Below, in pieces: positions 6,722 to 13,691 of a stretch of 28,894 bases of DNA. The stretch covers positions 1 through 28,894 of the IMG/VR virus record IMGVR_UViG_3300027747_004163. One strand, written 5' to 3'. A model generated the notes under the pieces. It made no database searches. It had not been told where the DNA came from and saw nothing but the letters and a program-made list of their open reading frames with translations. Every line of letters starts with the position of its first letter. Position 1 is the first letter of the stretch. This DNA is from a virus. The translations under genes and the position numbers were made by a program.

Positions 6722-6934
6722 ATGGGATGTGGATGTTCAAAAAATGCTGGCAGGGTTACAAGAACTCAAGCAACTACACCTAAAATTGTTCAAAATACAC
6801 CAAGACCATCACAAATAGTTGGTCCAAGCAATCTTACACCAAGAGCATCTCAAAGTGTTTCTGGTTTGAATGTAAACAGAAACGCTGTCAATCAAATAAG
6901 ACAAGATGCTATTAAAAGGGCTCTTGGTAAGTAG
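6722..6934 (+). CDS. Small Ser/Thr/Pro-rich protein with MGCGC start
   Basis: A 70-aa protein beginning MGCGCSKNAGRV, then a low-complexity Thr/Pro/Asn/Ser segment and a short C-terminal helix (AVNQIRQDAIKRALGK). Upstream are a late promoter and an AGGAG Shine-Dalgarno in the context AGGAGTTTAATTATGG, identical to the gp32-like gene leader. The cysteine pair near the start could bind metal or be modified; there is no hydrophobic signal peptide for lipoprotein export. The late promoter suggests a virion or assembly role. Its 3' end overlaps the convergent gene by 23 bases, and its terminator lies inside that gene. Confidence 0.65.
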   Translation: MGCGCSKNAGRVTRTQATTPKIVQNTPRPSQIVGPSNLTPRASQSVSGLNVNRNAVNQIRQDAIKRALGK

Positions 6935-7631
6935 GAATCATTTCGTTCAACACCTTATAACCAGAAAAGGGTGTTAAAAAGACGCTTTCATCAATCTTGT
7001 TTTTGAAGGCGTCTTTTATTTTTATCTTTATTTTTATACCTTTTTCAAAAAATGTATACTCTATCTCAGAGCTATTCAAAGCTACAGCTTGAGAAATTTT
7101 ATTTTTTTGATCACTTAATTCATATTTTTTAATTTGTTTGCTTTTTTTGTCTATAAAATAAGAAAATATCAATTCTTTTCTATTTATTTTAACAATATAG
7201 TATTCAGTGTTTTCACTATCATATTTGCTAAACTCTTTGTTTTTTAAAGTTTCCAAAAGCCAGACAATATTAAAACTTTTTTCAAAAACATCTACCATAT
7301 ATTCTTTTTTGGAGTAGAATAATTTTTCTGGGGCTTCATCCCTAGACCAGTACCAGAAATAAGTTTGATTAGCACCAACCTCAACTTGTTTTTTTAAATT
7401 TTTATAAAGATTGAATTTAAAATTATCTTTATTTGTGTATAAAAATCCTTGCAATTCCAGGGTTAAAAAACCTTTTTTTATTTCACAGTCTAAAACAATT
7501 GTTTCCTGCTCAAAATTATTAATAGATTTTCTATCAAAATCTATATGTTCTTTATTTTTGGTGTTTATTAACCACAGTGTGGTTACAGCAAGCAGCAGAA
7601 TTACAGATATTTTTTTAAAAAAATTATACAT
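6912..7631 (-). CDS. Membrane-anchored or secreted protein, unknown function
   Basis: A 239-aa protein with one N-terminal hydrophobic segment after a short basic start (FFKKISVILLLAVTTLWLI, residues about 4-22), that is, a signal anchor or signal peptide with no lipobox cysteine. The rest is beta-rich and charged; QTYFWYWSRDEAPEKLFYS recalls the strand pattern of LolA/LolB-like bacterial envelope proteins, but only weakly. The ATG has no Shine-Dalgarno; GTATATATTAATTA lies directly before it. It may be a horizontally acquired envelope-type protein or a phage superinfection or envelope factor. Function is not assigned. Confidence 0.65.
   Translation of the reverse strand: MYNFFKKISVILLLAVTTLWLINTKNKEHIDFDRKSINNFEQETIVLDCEIKKGFLTLELQGFLYTNKDNFKFNLYKNLKKQVEVGANQTYFWYWSRDEAPEKLFYSKKEYMVDVFEKSFNIVWLLETLKNKEFSKYDSENTEYYIVKINRKELIFSYFIDKKSKQIKKYELSDQKNKISQAVALNSSEIEYTFFEKGIKIKIKIKDAFKNKIDESVFLTPFSGYKVLNEMIPTYQEPF
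6977..7020 (+). terminator. Terminator of 6722-6934 located inside the opposing gene
   Basis: A 14-bp stem (6977-6990 with 7004-7017) interrupted only by one G-T pair, with a 13-base T-rich loop and a TTTT run at its end. It lies 42 bases after the stop of 6722-6934 but within the coding sequence of the convergent 6912-7631 gene, near the codons for its KDAFKNKIDE segment. Confidence 0.75.
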
Positions 7632-7634
7632 TAA

Positions 7635-7645
7635 TTAATATATAC
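7635..7645. promoter_or_regulatory. TTAATATATAC element between divergent genes
   Basis: This AT element lies 34 bases before the ATG of 7680-8681 (which has a Shine-Dalgarno) and, read on the other strand as GTATATATTAA, 3 bases before the ATG at 7631 (which has none). It resembles elements at 8867, 14626, 16563 and 21295 and is a candidate late promoter, perhaps bidirectional. Simple AT richness is the alternative. Confidence 0.4.
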
Positions 7646-7679
7646 ATTTATCACTTTAACTTTTAATTAGAGGTCTAAA

Positions 7680-8681
7680 ATGCTCAGCTACAAACAATGG
7701 AAGCAATTAAACGAATCAGTTTTTGGTTCATTCCCACTAGGTTTATCACAGACTCAATCGTTAGGAATATCTTCAAACGTAGAGGGCGCTGAAATTGAAG
7801 GTGTAGATTTAGAAGAAGGCAGAAAAAAGAAAAAAGTTGAAAAAGATAGTGATATAGTTGTTGCTGCCGAAGAAAAAGATAAGCCAGGATCAGATAGCTG
7901 TGGATGCTCAAAGTGTTCAAAATGCGGCAAAAACTGCAAAAACATGCTTTCAGACGAAGATGATGCTGATAATGAAGATGAAGAAGAGGATAGGGATGAA
8001 GAAGATGCCGAGGATGAGGATTCCGAAGAAGATGAAGATGATGAGGATTCCGAAGAAGATGAAGATGAGGAAGATGAGGATGATGAGGATTCCGAAGAAG
8101 ATGAGGATGAGGATGAGGATGAGGATGAGGATGAGGATGAGGATGATGAAGAAAAAGCTCCAAAAATGATGAAAAAGAAGATGAAAAAAGAAGAGAGAGA
8201 GTGGCTAGGCAGTCTTTTAAATCAAATTGGTGATCCCACTCAAAAGTTCGACAGCGGATTCTCAGACGGTAATTTCTCAGCTGATGAAGCCGGTCCAGGA
8301 GAAGTTGGTTATGCTCCATCTGGAAGAATTGCAGATAATTTCACACCAGTCACAGAAGCTTCAGAAGGATTAACTGCAAAACAAAAAAAACTTCCCAAGG
8401 CTTTACAAGATGCAATTCTTAAAAAGAAAGGCATAAAGTCTGATAAAGATAGTGACGAAAAAGAGTCAGAAGAATCTGGCGAAAAATCTGATAAAGACTC
8501 AGAAGAATCAAGTGAAAAAGGCTCAGATGCCAGCGTAGAAAAGCACTTAAAAGCTTGTCTTAAGAAAAATCCCAAAGCTTCTTTCAAAGAAGCCAAAGAT
8601 TATGTAAAGAAGCAAAAAGGTATGGAAAAGTGCAAAGTGACTTTAAAAGATTATCTTGTTTGTAAGAAAAAATCAAAATGA
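7680..8681 (+). CDS. Acidic repeat protein with capsid-targeting-like N-terminus (possible prohead core protein)
   Basis: A 333-aa protein in modules. It begins MLSYKQWKQLNES, resembling the T4 capsid-targeting peptide (MKTYQEFIAEA), and LNE-S fits the (L/I)xE cleavage rule of the T4 prohead protease gp21. Next is a cysteine cluster (CGCSKCSKCGKNC, residues 74-86, five Cys) that could bind metal. Residues about 91-159 are almost purely Asp/Glu, encoded by tandem repeats. Then follow a Lys/Met basic block, a possible folded segment, a Ser/Glu/Lys-rich linker and a C-terminal helical domain with Cys (VEKHLKACLKKNPKASFKEA). Shine-Dalgarno AGAGGT is present. It may be an internal scaffold/core or DNA-mimic protein; no family is recognised. 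Start of an overlapping three-gene run. Confidence 0.75.
   Translation: MLSYKQWKQLNESVFGSFPLGLSQTQSLGISSNVEGAEIEGVDLEEGRKKKKVEKDSDIVVAAEEKDKPGSDSCGCSKCSKCGKNCKNMLSDEDDADNEDEEEDRDEEDAEDEDSEEDEDDEDSEEDEDEEDEDDEDSEEDEDEDEDEDEDEDEDDEEKAPKMMKKKMKKEEREWLGSLLNQIGDPTQKFDSGFSDGNFSADEAGPGEVGYAPSGRIADNFTPVTEASEGLTAKQKKLPKALQDAILKKKGIKSDKDSDEKESEESGEKSDKDSEESSEKGSDASVEKHLKACLKKNPKASFKEAKDYVKKQKGMEKCKVTLKDYLVCKKKSK
8100..8141 (+). repeat. (GATGAG)7 hexamer tandem repeat in acidic protein gene
   Basis: Seven perfect GATGAG units encode alternating Asp-Glu. Upstream, three near-identical copies of GAGGATTCCGAAGAAGATGA (starting near 8017, 8042 and 8087) show that the acidic region grew by tandem duplication. 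Copy number is likely to vary between isolates without breaking the frame. Confidence 0.9.
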
Positions 8682-8869
8682 AAAGCTTTCTTAATTGGCT
8701 TGAGGATGCAGTAGCTGCGCCTGTAGCAACAACAGTTTCTGGAAGTCCAGGAGCCACCACATCCAATGCAATTGCCCCATACTTACAACCGGTTGGAATT
8801 GGACTAGTAAAAAGACAGTTTCCTGGAGAGCACAGAAGGCATAAAAAACATAAAAAGCATAAAAGGTAA
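8678..8869 (+). CDS. Small protein with targeting-like start and basic His/Lys tail
   Basis: A 63-aa protein overlapping the previous stop (ATGA), so probably translated by coupling. It starts MKSFLNWLEDAVAAP, similar to other N-termini here, continues with an Ala/Thr/Ser/Gly/Pro-rich middle, and ends RRHKKHKKHKR. The basic tail would suit binding to DNA or to the acidic protein encoded just upstream. It may be a small internal virion protein. The tail is low complexity, and the reading frame is supported mainly by the N-terminal motif and coupling. Confidence 0.6.
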   Translation: MKSFLNWLEDAVAAPVATTVSGSPGATTSNAIAPYLQPVGIGLVKRQFPGEHRRHKKHKKHKR

Positions 8870-8876
8870 TATATAT
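8867..8876 (+). promoter_or_regulatory. TAATATATAT element adjacent to start of 8881-9438
   Basis: TAATATATAT ends 4 bases before the ATG at 8881; no Shine-Dalgarno is correctly spaced (the nearest, AAAAGG, is 14 bases away). If it works like the T4 late -10 octamer, transcription would begin at or near the A of the ATG, giving a leaderless mRNA. Confidence 0.4.
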
Positions 8877-8880
8877 CTAT

Positions 8881-9438
8881 ATGCAATTTAAAGATTGGCT
8901 GAATATAAATGAAGCATCAAACCCAGGATCTAAAACTGGTTTATATCCACCTGGATATGGTGGAATAGCTCTTTATCCTCCTCAATGGTATTTAACCAGA
9001 AGTGCCGATGCTATTTTTTATCTATCAATAGATGATAGAATATATAACTTTAAGAATCATAAAATGATTGACACTTCTCTCAACACAGGAGAAGGTGGAT
9101 TGTGGAATATAAAACATATTCCTGGTGGCGGGGATCAAGCAAAGCCTACAAAAGATGGGCTGGGAGTTAATAATGGTGAAGGTGGTATGTGGAATATAAA
9201 GCACATAAAAGGCAAACCAACCTACACCAAGAACAAAGAGTTTGTTCCAGATGCTGGTGAAGGTGGTATGTGGAATATAAAGCACATAAAAGGCGATTCT
9301 ACGCCTCCAAAAATGAATGTTGGAGAAGGAGAGCCTTGGGATATATCTAAATTAAAAGGCAAGCCTAGCTATAAAAAGAACAAAGAGTTTGTCCCAGATG
9401 CTGGTGAAGGTGGAACTTGGAACATAAAGGATATTTAA
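8881..9438 (+). CDS. GEGGxWNIKHI repeat protein with capsid-targeting-like N-terminus
   Basis: A 185-aa protein. The start MQFKDWLNINEAS fits the targeting pattern, with INE-A as a possible gp21-type cleavage site. A short unique domain follows (Pro/Tyr/Gly-rich, then ADAIFYLSIDDRIYNF). From residue 70 to the end there are five copies of an 11-residue motif, GEGGxWNIKHI: positions 70-80, 99-109, 126-136, 148-158 (diverged, GEGEPWDISKL) and 175-185, with an almost repeated 15-residue spacer GKPxYxKNKEFVPDA at 111-125 and 160-174. The conserved Trp and aliphatic residues suggest a linear peptide that docks repeatedly onto one partner. Function unknown; a packaged virion protein is the best guess. 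Confidence 0.75.
   Translation: MQFKDWLNINEASNPGSKTGLYPPGYGGIALYPPQWYLTRSADAIFYLSIDDRIYNFKNHKMIDTSLNTGEGGLWNIKHIPGGGDQAKPTKDGLGVNNGEGGMWNIKHIKGKPTYTKNKEFVPDAGEGGMWNIKHIKGDSTPPKMNVGEGEPWDISKLKGKPSYKKNKEFVPDAGEGGTWNIKDI
9175..9294 (+). repeat. Internal exact repeats in the WNIKHI gene
   Basis: A 39-base sequence at 9175-9213 is repeated exactly at 9256-9294 and encodes GEGGMWNIKHIKG each time. A further near-exact unit (AAGAACAAAGAGTTTGT..CCAGATGCTGGTGAAGGTGG) occurs near 9229 and again near 9378. This indicates recent duplication. Confidence 0.9.
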
Positions 9439-9672
9439 TTATCCTTCCATCTCTTTTTTAAGTATATCCCTACATTTTTGCATGGTTTCTTCAAGTTCCT
9501 TGGGCTTACAGCCTAAAAGCCTACATGCTCCACTTTTATTTAATCTACCTTTTTTAGTGTAAACTTTATTTTCATTTAAAAGTAAAATATCTATTATTTT
9601 TCCATAACCATTGTCTATTAATTTTTGAATTAATTCTTGTCTCTCAATAAGTTCAAGAAAACTTAATTTCAT
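9439..9672 (-). CDS. Small helical, possibly HTH-like protein
   Basis: A 77-aa protein with an AAGGA Shine-Dalgarno. It is predicted all-helical: MKLSFLELIERQELIQKLID, then NKVYTKKGRLNKSGACRLLG and KPKELEETMQKCRDILKKE. The NKSGACRLLGCKPKELEE stretch has the look of a helix-turn-helix (helix, G-C-K turn, helix), so a DNA-binding regulator is possible. The stop is immediately adjacent to the stop of the convergent repeat-protein gene, with no terminator between them. No family is recognised. Confidence 0.6.
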   Translation of the reverse strand: MKLSFLELIERQELIQKLIDNGYGKIIDILLLNENKVYTKKGRLNKSGACRLLGCKPKELEETMQKCRDILKKEMEG

Positions 9673-9739
9673 ATTTTTTTCCTTTTTGTTGCACTTATAA
9701 TAACAATATTTTTATATTAAATCAACGACAAATTTAATT

Positions 9740-10279
9740 TTATGATTCTAAGTACGCTCTATCATATCGAAGAGTTAAATCTATAGTAACAACATCACTG
9801 GTGCTCATATCAAGATCACCAAACTCTATAGAGTTTGGCCATACATTCTCTAAGATCCATTTCTCTATGGTTTCACCAGAGCCATCGAATAACTCTAGAG
9901 AGCATTTGCCCATTTTAAATCCAGATGCGCTAGGCTTCCAAGCAGACCCAGCTGATGTAACCTCATATGATTTTTTAATCCATTCCATAACTGGATTTTT
10001 ATTTTTTTTAATATCATATAAGCTTAAATTTATTGGTTTCCAGTCGGGTTTGCTTGGAAAGTAAATTGTTTCGTTTATATGTTGAGCATCCATTTCTTTA
10101 AACGTTAATCCTGGTCTTCCGCCTTTAAATGGAGGAAGGCACGGGCAGCCGGATCCATCCTCTACTTTTCTGGCTGAAACATTATCTATAAAAAATAGCC
10201 ATCTATTTTTGCGTTTAAAACAAACTTTTGGATCATTGAGTGCTCCATCTCCATAATCCCATCCCATTGGTCTTCCCAT
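9740..10279 (-). CDS. Second gp19-like tail tube protein (tube or tube-initiator paralogue)
   Basis: A 179-aa protein of the phage tail-tube (gp19) fold. Shared with the neighbouring tube protein are an N-terminal FKRKNRWLFFID matching FKRKYRWTFSLA, SLELFDGSGETIEKWIL, and the C-terminal VWPNSIEFGDLDMSTSDVVTIDLTLRYD. These are the family's hallmark segments (WPxSIxFGxLDxSxSDxxTxxxTLRY). In T4 the gp19 paralogue gp54 starts the tube on the baseplate, so this copy may have that job or may be a minor tube subunit. It follows the first tube gene on the same strand but is separated by a strong terminator, so it needs its own promoter. No clear Shine-Dalgarno. Confidence 0.85.
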   Translation of the reverse strand: MGRPMGWDYGDGALNDPKVCFKRKNRWLFFIDNVSARKVEDGSGCPCLPPFKGGRPGLTFKEMDAQHINETIYFPSKPDWKPINLSLYDIKKNKNPVMEWIKKSYEVTSAGSAWKPSASGFKMGKCSLELFDGSGETIEKWILENVWPNSIEFGDLDMSTSDVVTIDLTLRYDRAYLES

Positions 10280-10302
10280 AATACTTTATTTAGTATAAAT
10301 AT

Positions 10303-10341
10303 AAAAAAAAATGCAAGATTGCGAACAATCTTGCATTTTTT
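10303..10341 (-). terminator. Terminator after the tail tube gene
   Basis: Stem 10306-10321 with 10326-10341 (16 bp, core ATGCAAGATTG), loop CGAA, and a T run on the minus strand (complement of the A run 10303-10311). It starts about 10 bases after the stop of 10352-11005. The symmetric A/T flanks would let it act on both strands. Confidence 0.92.
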
Positions 10342-10351
10342 ATGGTTGATT

Positions 10352-11005
10352 TTATTTGCAGCCAACCGGTGTGCATGGATCAAACTTTTTCATGCAACCC
10401 TCGGCTGATGGGTTATACTGTACTTCCGAATATCTTAGTGTAACTTCAACTGTAGCCTCATCACTACTAGAGTAATCAAGCTCACCAAAGCTAATAGACT
10501 GTGGCCAAACGTGACCTAAAACCCACTGCTCTAAAACTTCTCCGCTGCCATCGTACATATTTAATGTAGCCGTGCCAGCATATCCACCCGGACCGCTGAT
10601 CCCGGCGCCAGCCAAGAGAGCTGTCCCCAGTGGCGCAGCTGCGGGTCCATATCCACCTCTGACTGAAGATTGATATAAGTCTACGTTTGAATGAAAAGCA
10701 TATACTCCACTTAACCATTTGTACAGATTTGTTATATCATTCTTGCCCTGAGTGCTGCCCTTTTCCAGTACATCATAAAAAGTTACGGAGGTTGTCTGCC
10801 AAGAAGCTTTTCCTGGTATCCACATTTTTCCATGTAAATAATTTATTTCTGTATCATCTATATCTAATTGCGGTCTATTTGCGACTTTAACCACAGTAGC
10901 TGGAATGTCGCCGCAGGATGTAGCTAGAGAAAATGTCCATCTATATTTACGTTTGAATATAGTGTTTGCTCCCGCCAGAATCCCTAACCCCATAGGTTGT
11001 GCCAT
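10352..11005 (-). CDS. 19: Tail tube protein, gp19-like
   Basis: Forms the inner tube of the contractile tail. The 217-aa sequence has the gp19 signature: FKRKYRWTFSL near the start, ASWQTTSVTFYDV, ATLNMYDGSGEVLEQWVLGHVWPQSISFGELDYSSSDEATVEVTLRYS. It is longer than T4 gp19 (163 aa), with a Gly/Ala/Pro-rich insert (about residues 112-142) and a Cys-containing tail. A strong Shine-Dalgarno (AAGGAGA) precedes the ATG. It lies 26 bases after the sheath gene and before a strong terminator, reproducing the T4 order 18-19, and is probably the major tube subunit. Confidence 0.92.
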   Translation of the reverse strand: MAQPMGLGILAGANTIFKRKYRWTFSLATSCGDIPATVVKVANRPQLDIDDTEINYLHGKMWIPGKASWQTTSVTFYDVLEKGSTQGKNDITNLYKWLSGVYAFHSNVDLYQSSVRGGYGPAAAPLGTALLAGAGISGPGGYAGTATLNMYDGSGEVLEQWVLGHVWPQSISFGELDYSSSDEATVEVTLRYSEVQYNPSAEGCMKKFDPCTPVGCK

Positions 11006-11031
11006 ATTAAATTCTCCTTATGTTAAAAATA

Positions 11032-13473
11032 TTATACAGTCTCGGCAAAACTTCCGGTTCTGTGTATGCTGAATTCAAGGAATATAAATTCTGCTGAACG
11101 TACAGGTTGTATTCCTATTCTTGCTCTAAATTCATTTCTATCTATTACATCGGGAGTATTAAGTTCAGTATCAGCCTTAATTTGATAAGCTGTTATTCCT
11201 CTTCCAACCTTTATACTATCTAATATTCCTGATGCTATATTTGTGAATCTTTGTCTGAATATATCGTCATTTGGTTCAAATATAAGCGATCTACTTGCTG
11301 TTCTCAATCTTTTTTCAACCGTAAGCATAAGTCTTCTTACATTGACTCTATCGAGAGCAGTTGGCTTTCTTTGAAGTGTTTTTTGACCGAATATTACGAA
11401 TCCACCTATATCAACAAACTGAATAATTGGATTAACGCAATTTCTATTTCCATACATTAGATCTCTTTCTTCTAATGTTGGACGATCATAAACATCCAAT
11501 ATATTGTTGACAGTTCCTCTGTTTATACCAGCAGGAGCAAACCAAGGAGCAGCCAAGCTGTCTGACTGAGCTATTGTCGCCATAACAGCACCGCTTGGTG
11601 GAACCCAAACGTCAAGTAGATTATGAGTATCTCTAATCTTAACCCATGGCCAATACAGTGCAGCAAAATCGCTATCAAATCTATATGGATTTAATGGATG
11701 TGATCCATTTTGCCATTGAACTATTTCTTTTACCGTGAGTCCAAATGGAGGATCAATTATAGCCATACAATCCATTCTAACCATTTGACAAAGATCAATT
11801 AGAGCCTGAACAACATTTGTGCTGCTGTGACCTGGAGCAGCAATTAGATCTATATCAATTTGCTCTGGTTCGCTAAGAGAATAAATACCAGTATAACCCA
11901 AAGCACTACCAATGATTAGATCGTCTTGCTTTTCTGGGTCTGAAGGTATTCCGTCCGCACCACCAGTCAGAGAATAAACTCCACTTAAAGGTGAGTATGT
12001 GCTTGAATTTAGTGGAGGTGAGCTTACATCAGTAGCATCAACCACTCTAATATAATCGGACACCTGAGCCAGATAAGATTCAACATAGTAGCTGCTTGCA
12101 GGATCTTTGGTTAAATTGCCCCAAGATTCCACTTGAACTCCATTGCTATAAACCTCCATGGCGAAATTGTTTTCATAAGAATTATTCTTAATCTTAACCT
12201 GTGTTCTATTTCCCTCAATTCCAGGAGAATCGGCATAAACTGTAAAAGTTACCTGACTCATTCCAACATTGTCAGATCCTACAATAATTCCACCAACATT
12301 TGAATCTGAGTTGGAGATAGATCCGTTAACAGCAACAGCACTTGATTGAACTGGGCTGTCACCCATTGCTGTTGATGTGCTCATTCCAAAAACTTCTATT
12401 GCCGCCCCCGCAGCCTTAACTCTAAGTCTGGCATCTCGTCCATAATGCTTGGTGTTAAAAGCAAGGTAGTGTTTAGGATCTTGTTCGGTAGACAACATTG
12501 CACTTGCTTCCCAGCCACCAGGAAGAGTTCCTGTTGTCAAACCACCTTCATCAGATATTCTTTGGTTGTTTATTGATTCAACAATATCGCTTAGAGACAC
12601 ATCTGCCATTCCATCAAACTCCGACAGATCAATGACTTGAACTACATTGTCAATTAAAGGACTGTCTGTTCCATCCAAAACAAGCTGAATGTTTAATCCA
12701 GTCATTCCACTGAAATTAAACATCTCGTCTTCATCAGGTTCTGCTGTTCCACTATAACCGTATTTTGAAGCAACAAGTTCTGCTTGTGTCATGCCTGTAC
12801 CGAGCCCGGTAACGACACCAGCGCCATATATTGAATCTTTTACAGAAACAAACTCCAGACTTGAGTTTGGACCATAAGCCCAAACTGTTTTTACGCCAAT
12901 GTAAGTATCCATTCCAATTGTTTCTGCAAAGAATACAATTCCATCGTTCACAGTGTCTATTTGATCATTCAAAGCAGTTGCTAATTCGCTGGCACTATAA
13001 GTATCAGCAGCTACAACAAGTGTTTTTGAGGATAGAACTGTGTTGAGTCTCCATCTGAAGAATGAGCCATAAATTGCAGTAAATGTATAAGGACCAGCTA
13101 ATTTTGAAATTACTTCAACAACAGAACCGGCACTTGGAACATCAACATAAGCAGATTCAGCTCTTTCATTGCTAACAGCTTCTTCATCTGCAACTCTGAC
13201 TATATAAAGTTCATTGGCTGTGTTTAGATATTGTTCAGCAGCATAAATTAAAAAGGGATCACTAACATCTGGGTGTGGGTATCCAAAAGTTGTGTAAAGC
13301 TGTCTTCTGGTAGAAATTAGTGTGGGTACGTTAATCGGACCCTTGCTAGCAAATCCTACCAAAGCACCTCTGTGGAAAGATTGGTTGGGAGCTATAAAGC
13401 TCAAATCCTTCTCAGCTATTCTAACGCTTGGACTTATTGTATTGGAAGGTGGAAATCCCCTTAAAATTGCCAT
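11032..13473 (-). CDS. 18: Tail sheath protein, gp18-like
   Basis: The contractile sheath subunit. The 813-aa sequence opens with a sheath-type N-terminus (APNQSFHRGALVGFASKGPINVPTLI, FGYPHPDVSDPFLIYAAEQYL) and closes with the conserved C-terminal domain: CVNPIIQFVDIGGFVIFGQKTL, DRVNVRRLMLTVEKRL, FEPNDDIFRQRF, and the final FIFLEFSIHRTGSFAE. It exceeds T4 gp18 (659 aa) by about 150 residues; the extra lies in the beta-rich middle, which in this family faces the outside and is variable. A good Shine-Dalgarno (AGGGAGA) is present. Same strand and order as the tube gene downstream and the gp15-like gene upstream. Confidence 0.97.
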   Translation of the reverse strand: MAILRGFPPSNTISPSVRIAEKDLSFIAPNQSFHRGALVGFASKGPINVPTLISTRRQLYTTFGYPHPDVSDPFLIYAAEQYLNTANELYIVRVADEEAVSNERAESAYVDVPSAGSVVEVISKLAGPYTFTAIYGSFFRWRLNTVLSSKTLVVAADTYSASELATALNDQIDTVNDGIVFFAETIGMDTYIGVKTVWAYGPNSSLEFVSVKDSIYGAGVVTGLGTGMTQAELVASKYGYSGTAEPDEDEMFNFSGMTGLNIQLVLDGTDSPLIDNVVQVIDLSEFDGMADVSLSDIVESINNQRISDEGGLTTGTLPGGWEASAMLSTEQDPKHYLAFNTKHYGRDARLRVKAAGAAIEVFGMSTSTAMGDSPVQSSAVAVNGSISNSDSNVGGIIVGSDNVGMSQVTFTVYADSPGIEGNRTQVKIKNNSYENNFAMEVYSNGVQVESWGNLTKDPASSYYVESYLAQVSDYIRVVDATDVSSPPLNSSTYSPLSGVYSLTGGADGIPSDPEKQDDLIIGSALGYTGIYSLSEPEQIDIDLIAAPGHSSTNVVQALIDLCQMVRMDCMAIIDPPFGLTVKEIVQWQNGSHPLNPYRFDSDFAALYWPWVKIRDTHNLLDVWVPPSGAVMATIAQSDSLAAPWFAPAGINRGTVNNILDVYDRPTLEERDLMYGNRNCVNPIIQFVDIGGFVIFGQKTLQRKPTALDRVNVRRLMLTVEKRLRTASRSLIFEPNDDIFRQRFTNIASGILDSIKVGRGITAYQIKADTELNTPDVIDRNEFRARIGIQPVRSAEFIFLEFSIHRTGSFAETV

Positions 13474-13493
13474 TTTTTATTCTCCCTTTGTAT

Positions 13494-13691
13494 CTAAATT
13501 TTCTTAGTAGTAATTAATCCTTTTTTCTCTGCCCTAAGTATATAGTCAGTTGATCTCTCTTCTTCGAGCAAAAAAATATTTTTTCCTGAACCAACTCCTG
13601 GTACATTTAAAACTGTAAATGTACGGGGCGTCCTTCTTGACAAAACAACTAGTTGCATAGGAAATTTATTTCTGTTTGTTATCTCTAACAC
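13494..13691 (-). CDS. Small beta-rich protein between gp15 and gp18 genes
   Basis: A 65-aa protein with a GTG start at 13691, supported by a strong Shine-Dalgarno (AAGGAGAT, 4 bases away) that lies inside the end of the gp15-like gene; the ORFs overlap by 7 bases. The sequence (LEITNRNKFPMQLVVLSRR, LNVPGVGSGKNIFLLEEERSTDYILRAEKKGLI) suggests a few beta strands followed by a helix. The position between sheath terminator and sheath genes points to a structural or assembly role. I cannot name a family. Confidence 0.7.
   Translation of the reverse strand: MLEITNRNKFPMQLVVLSRRTPRTFTVLNVPGVGSGKNIFLLEEERSTDYILRAEKKGLITTKKI

Noticed and set aside
7858-8169. Plus-strand Met/Arg/Lys-rich ORF
   Set aside because: Out-of-frame reading of the same hexamer repeat.
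7684-8319. Minus-strand 211-aa ORF rich in His-Pro and Leu
   Set aside because: It is the complement of the GATGAG-type repeats of the acidic protein gene; composition is a by-product and the plus-strand frame has Shine-Dalgarno, N-terminal motif and coupling.
10294-10301. Exact TATAAATA on the plus strand near the tube terminator
   Set aside because: It points away from the neighbouring minus-strand gene starts and would only give an antisense transcript into a terminator.
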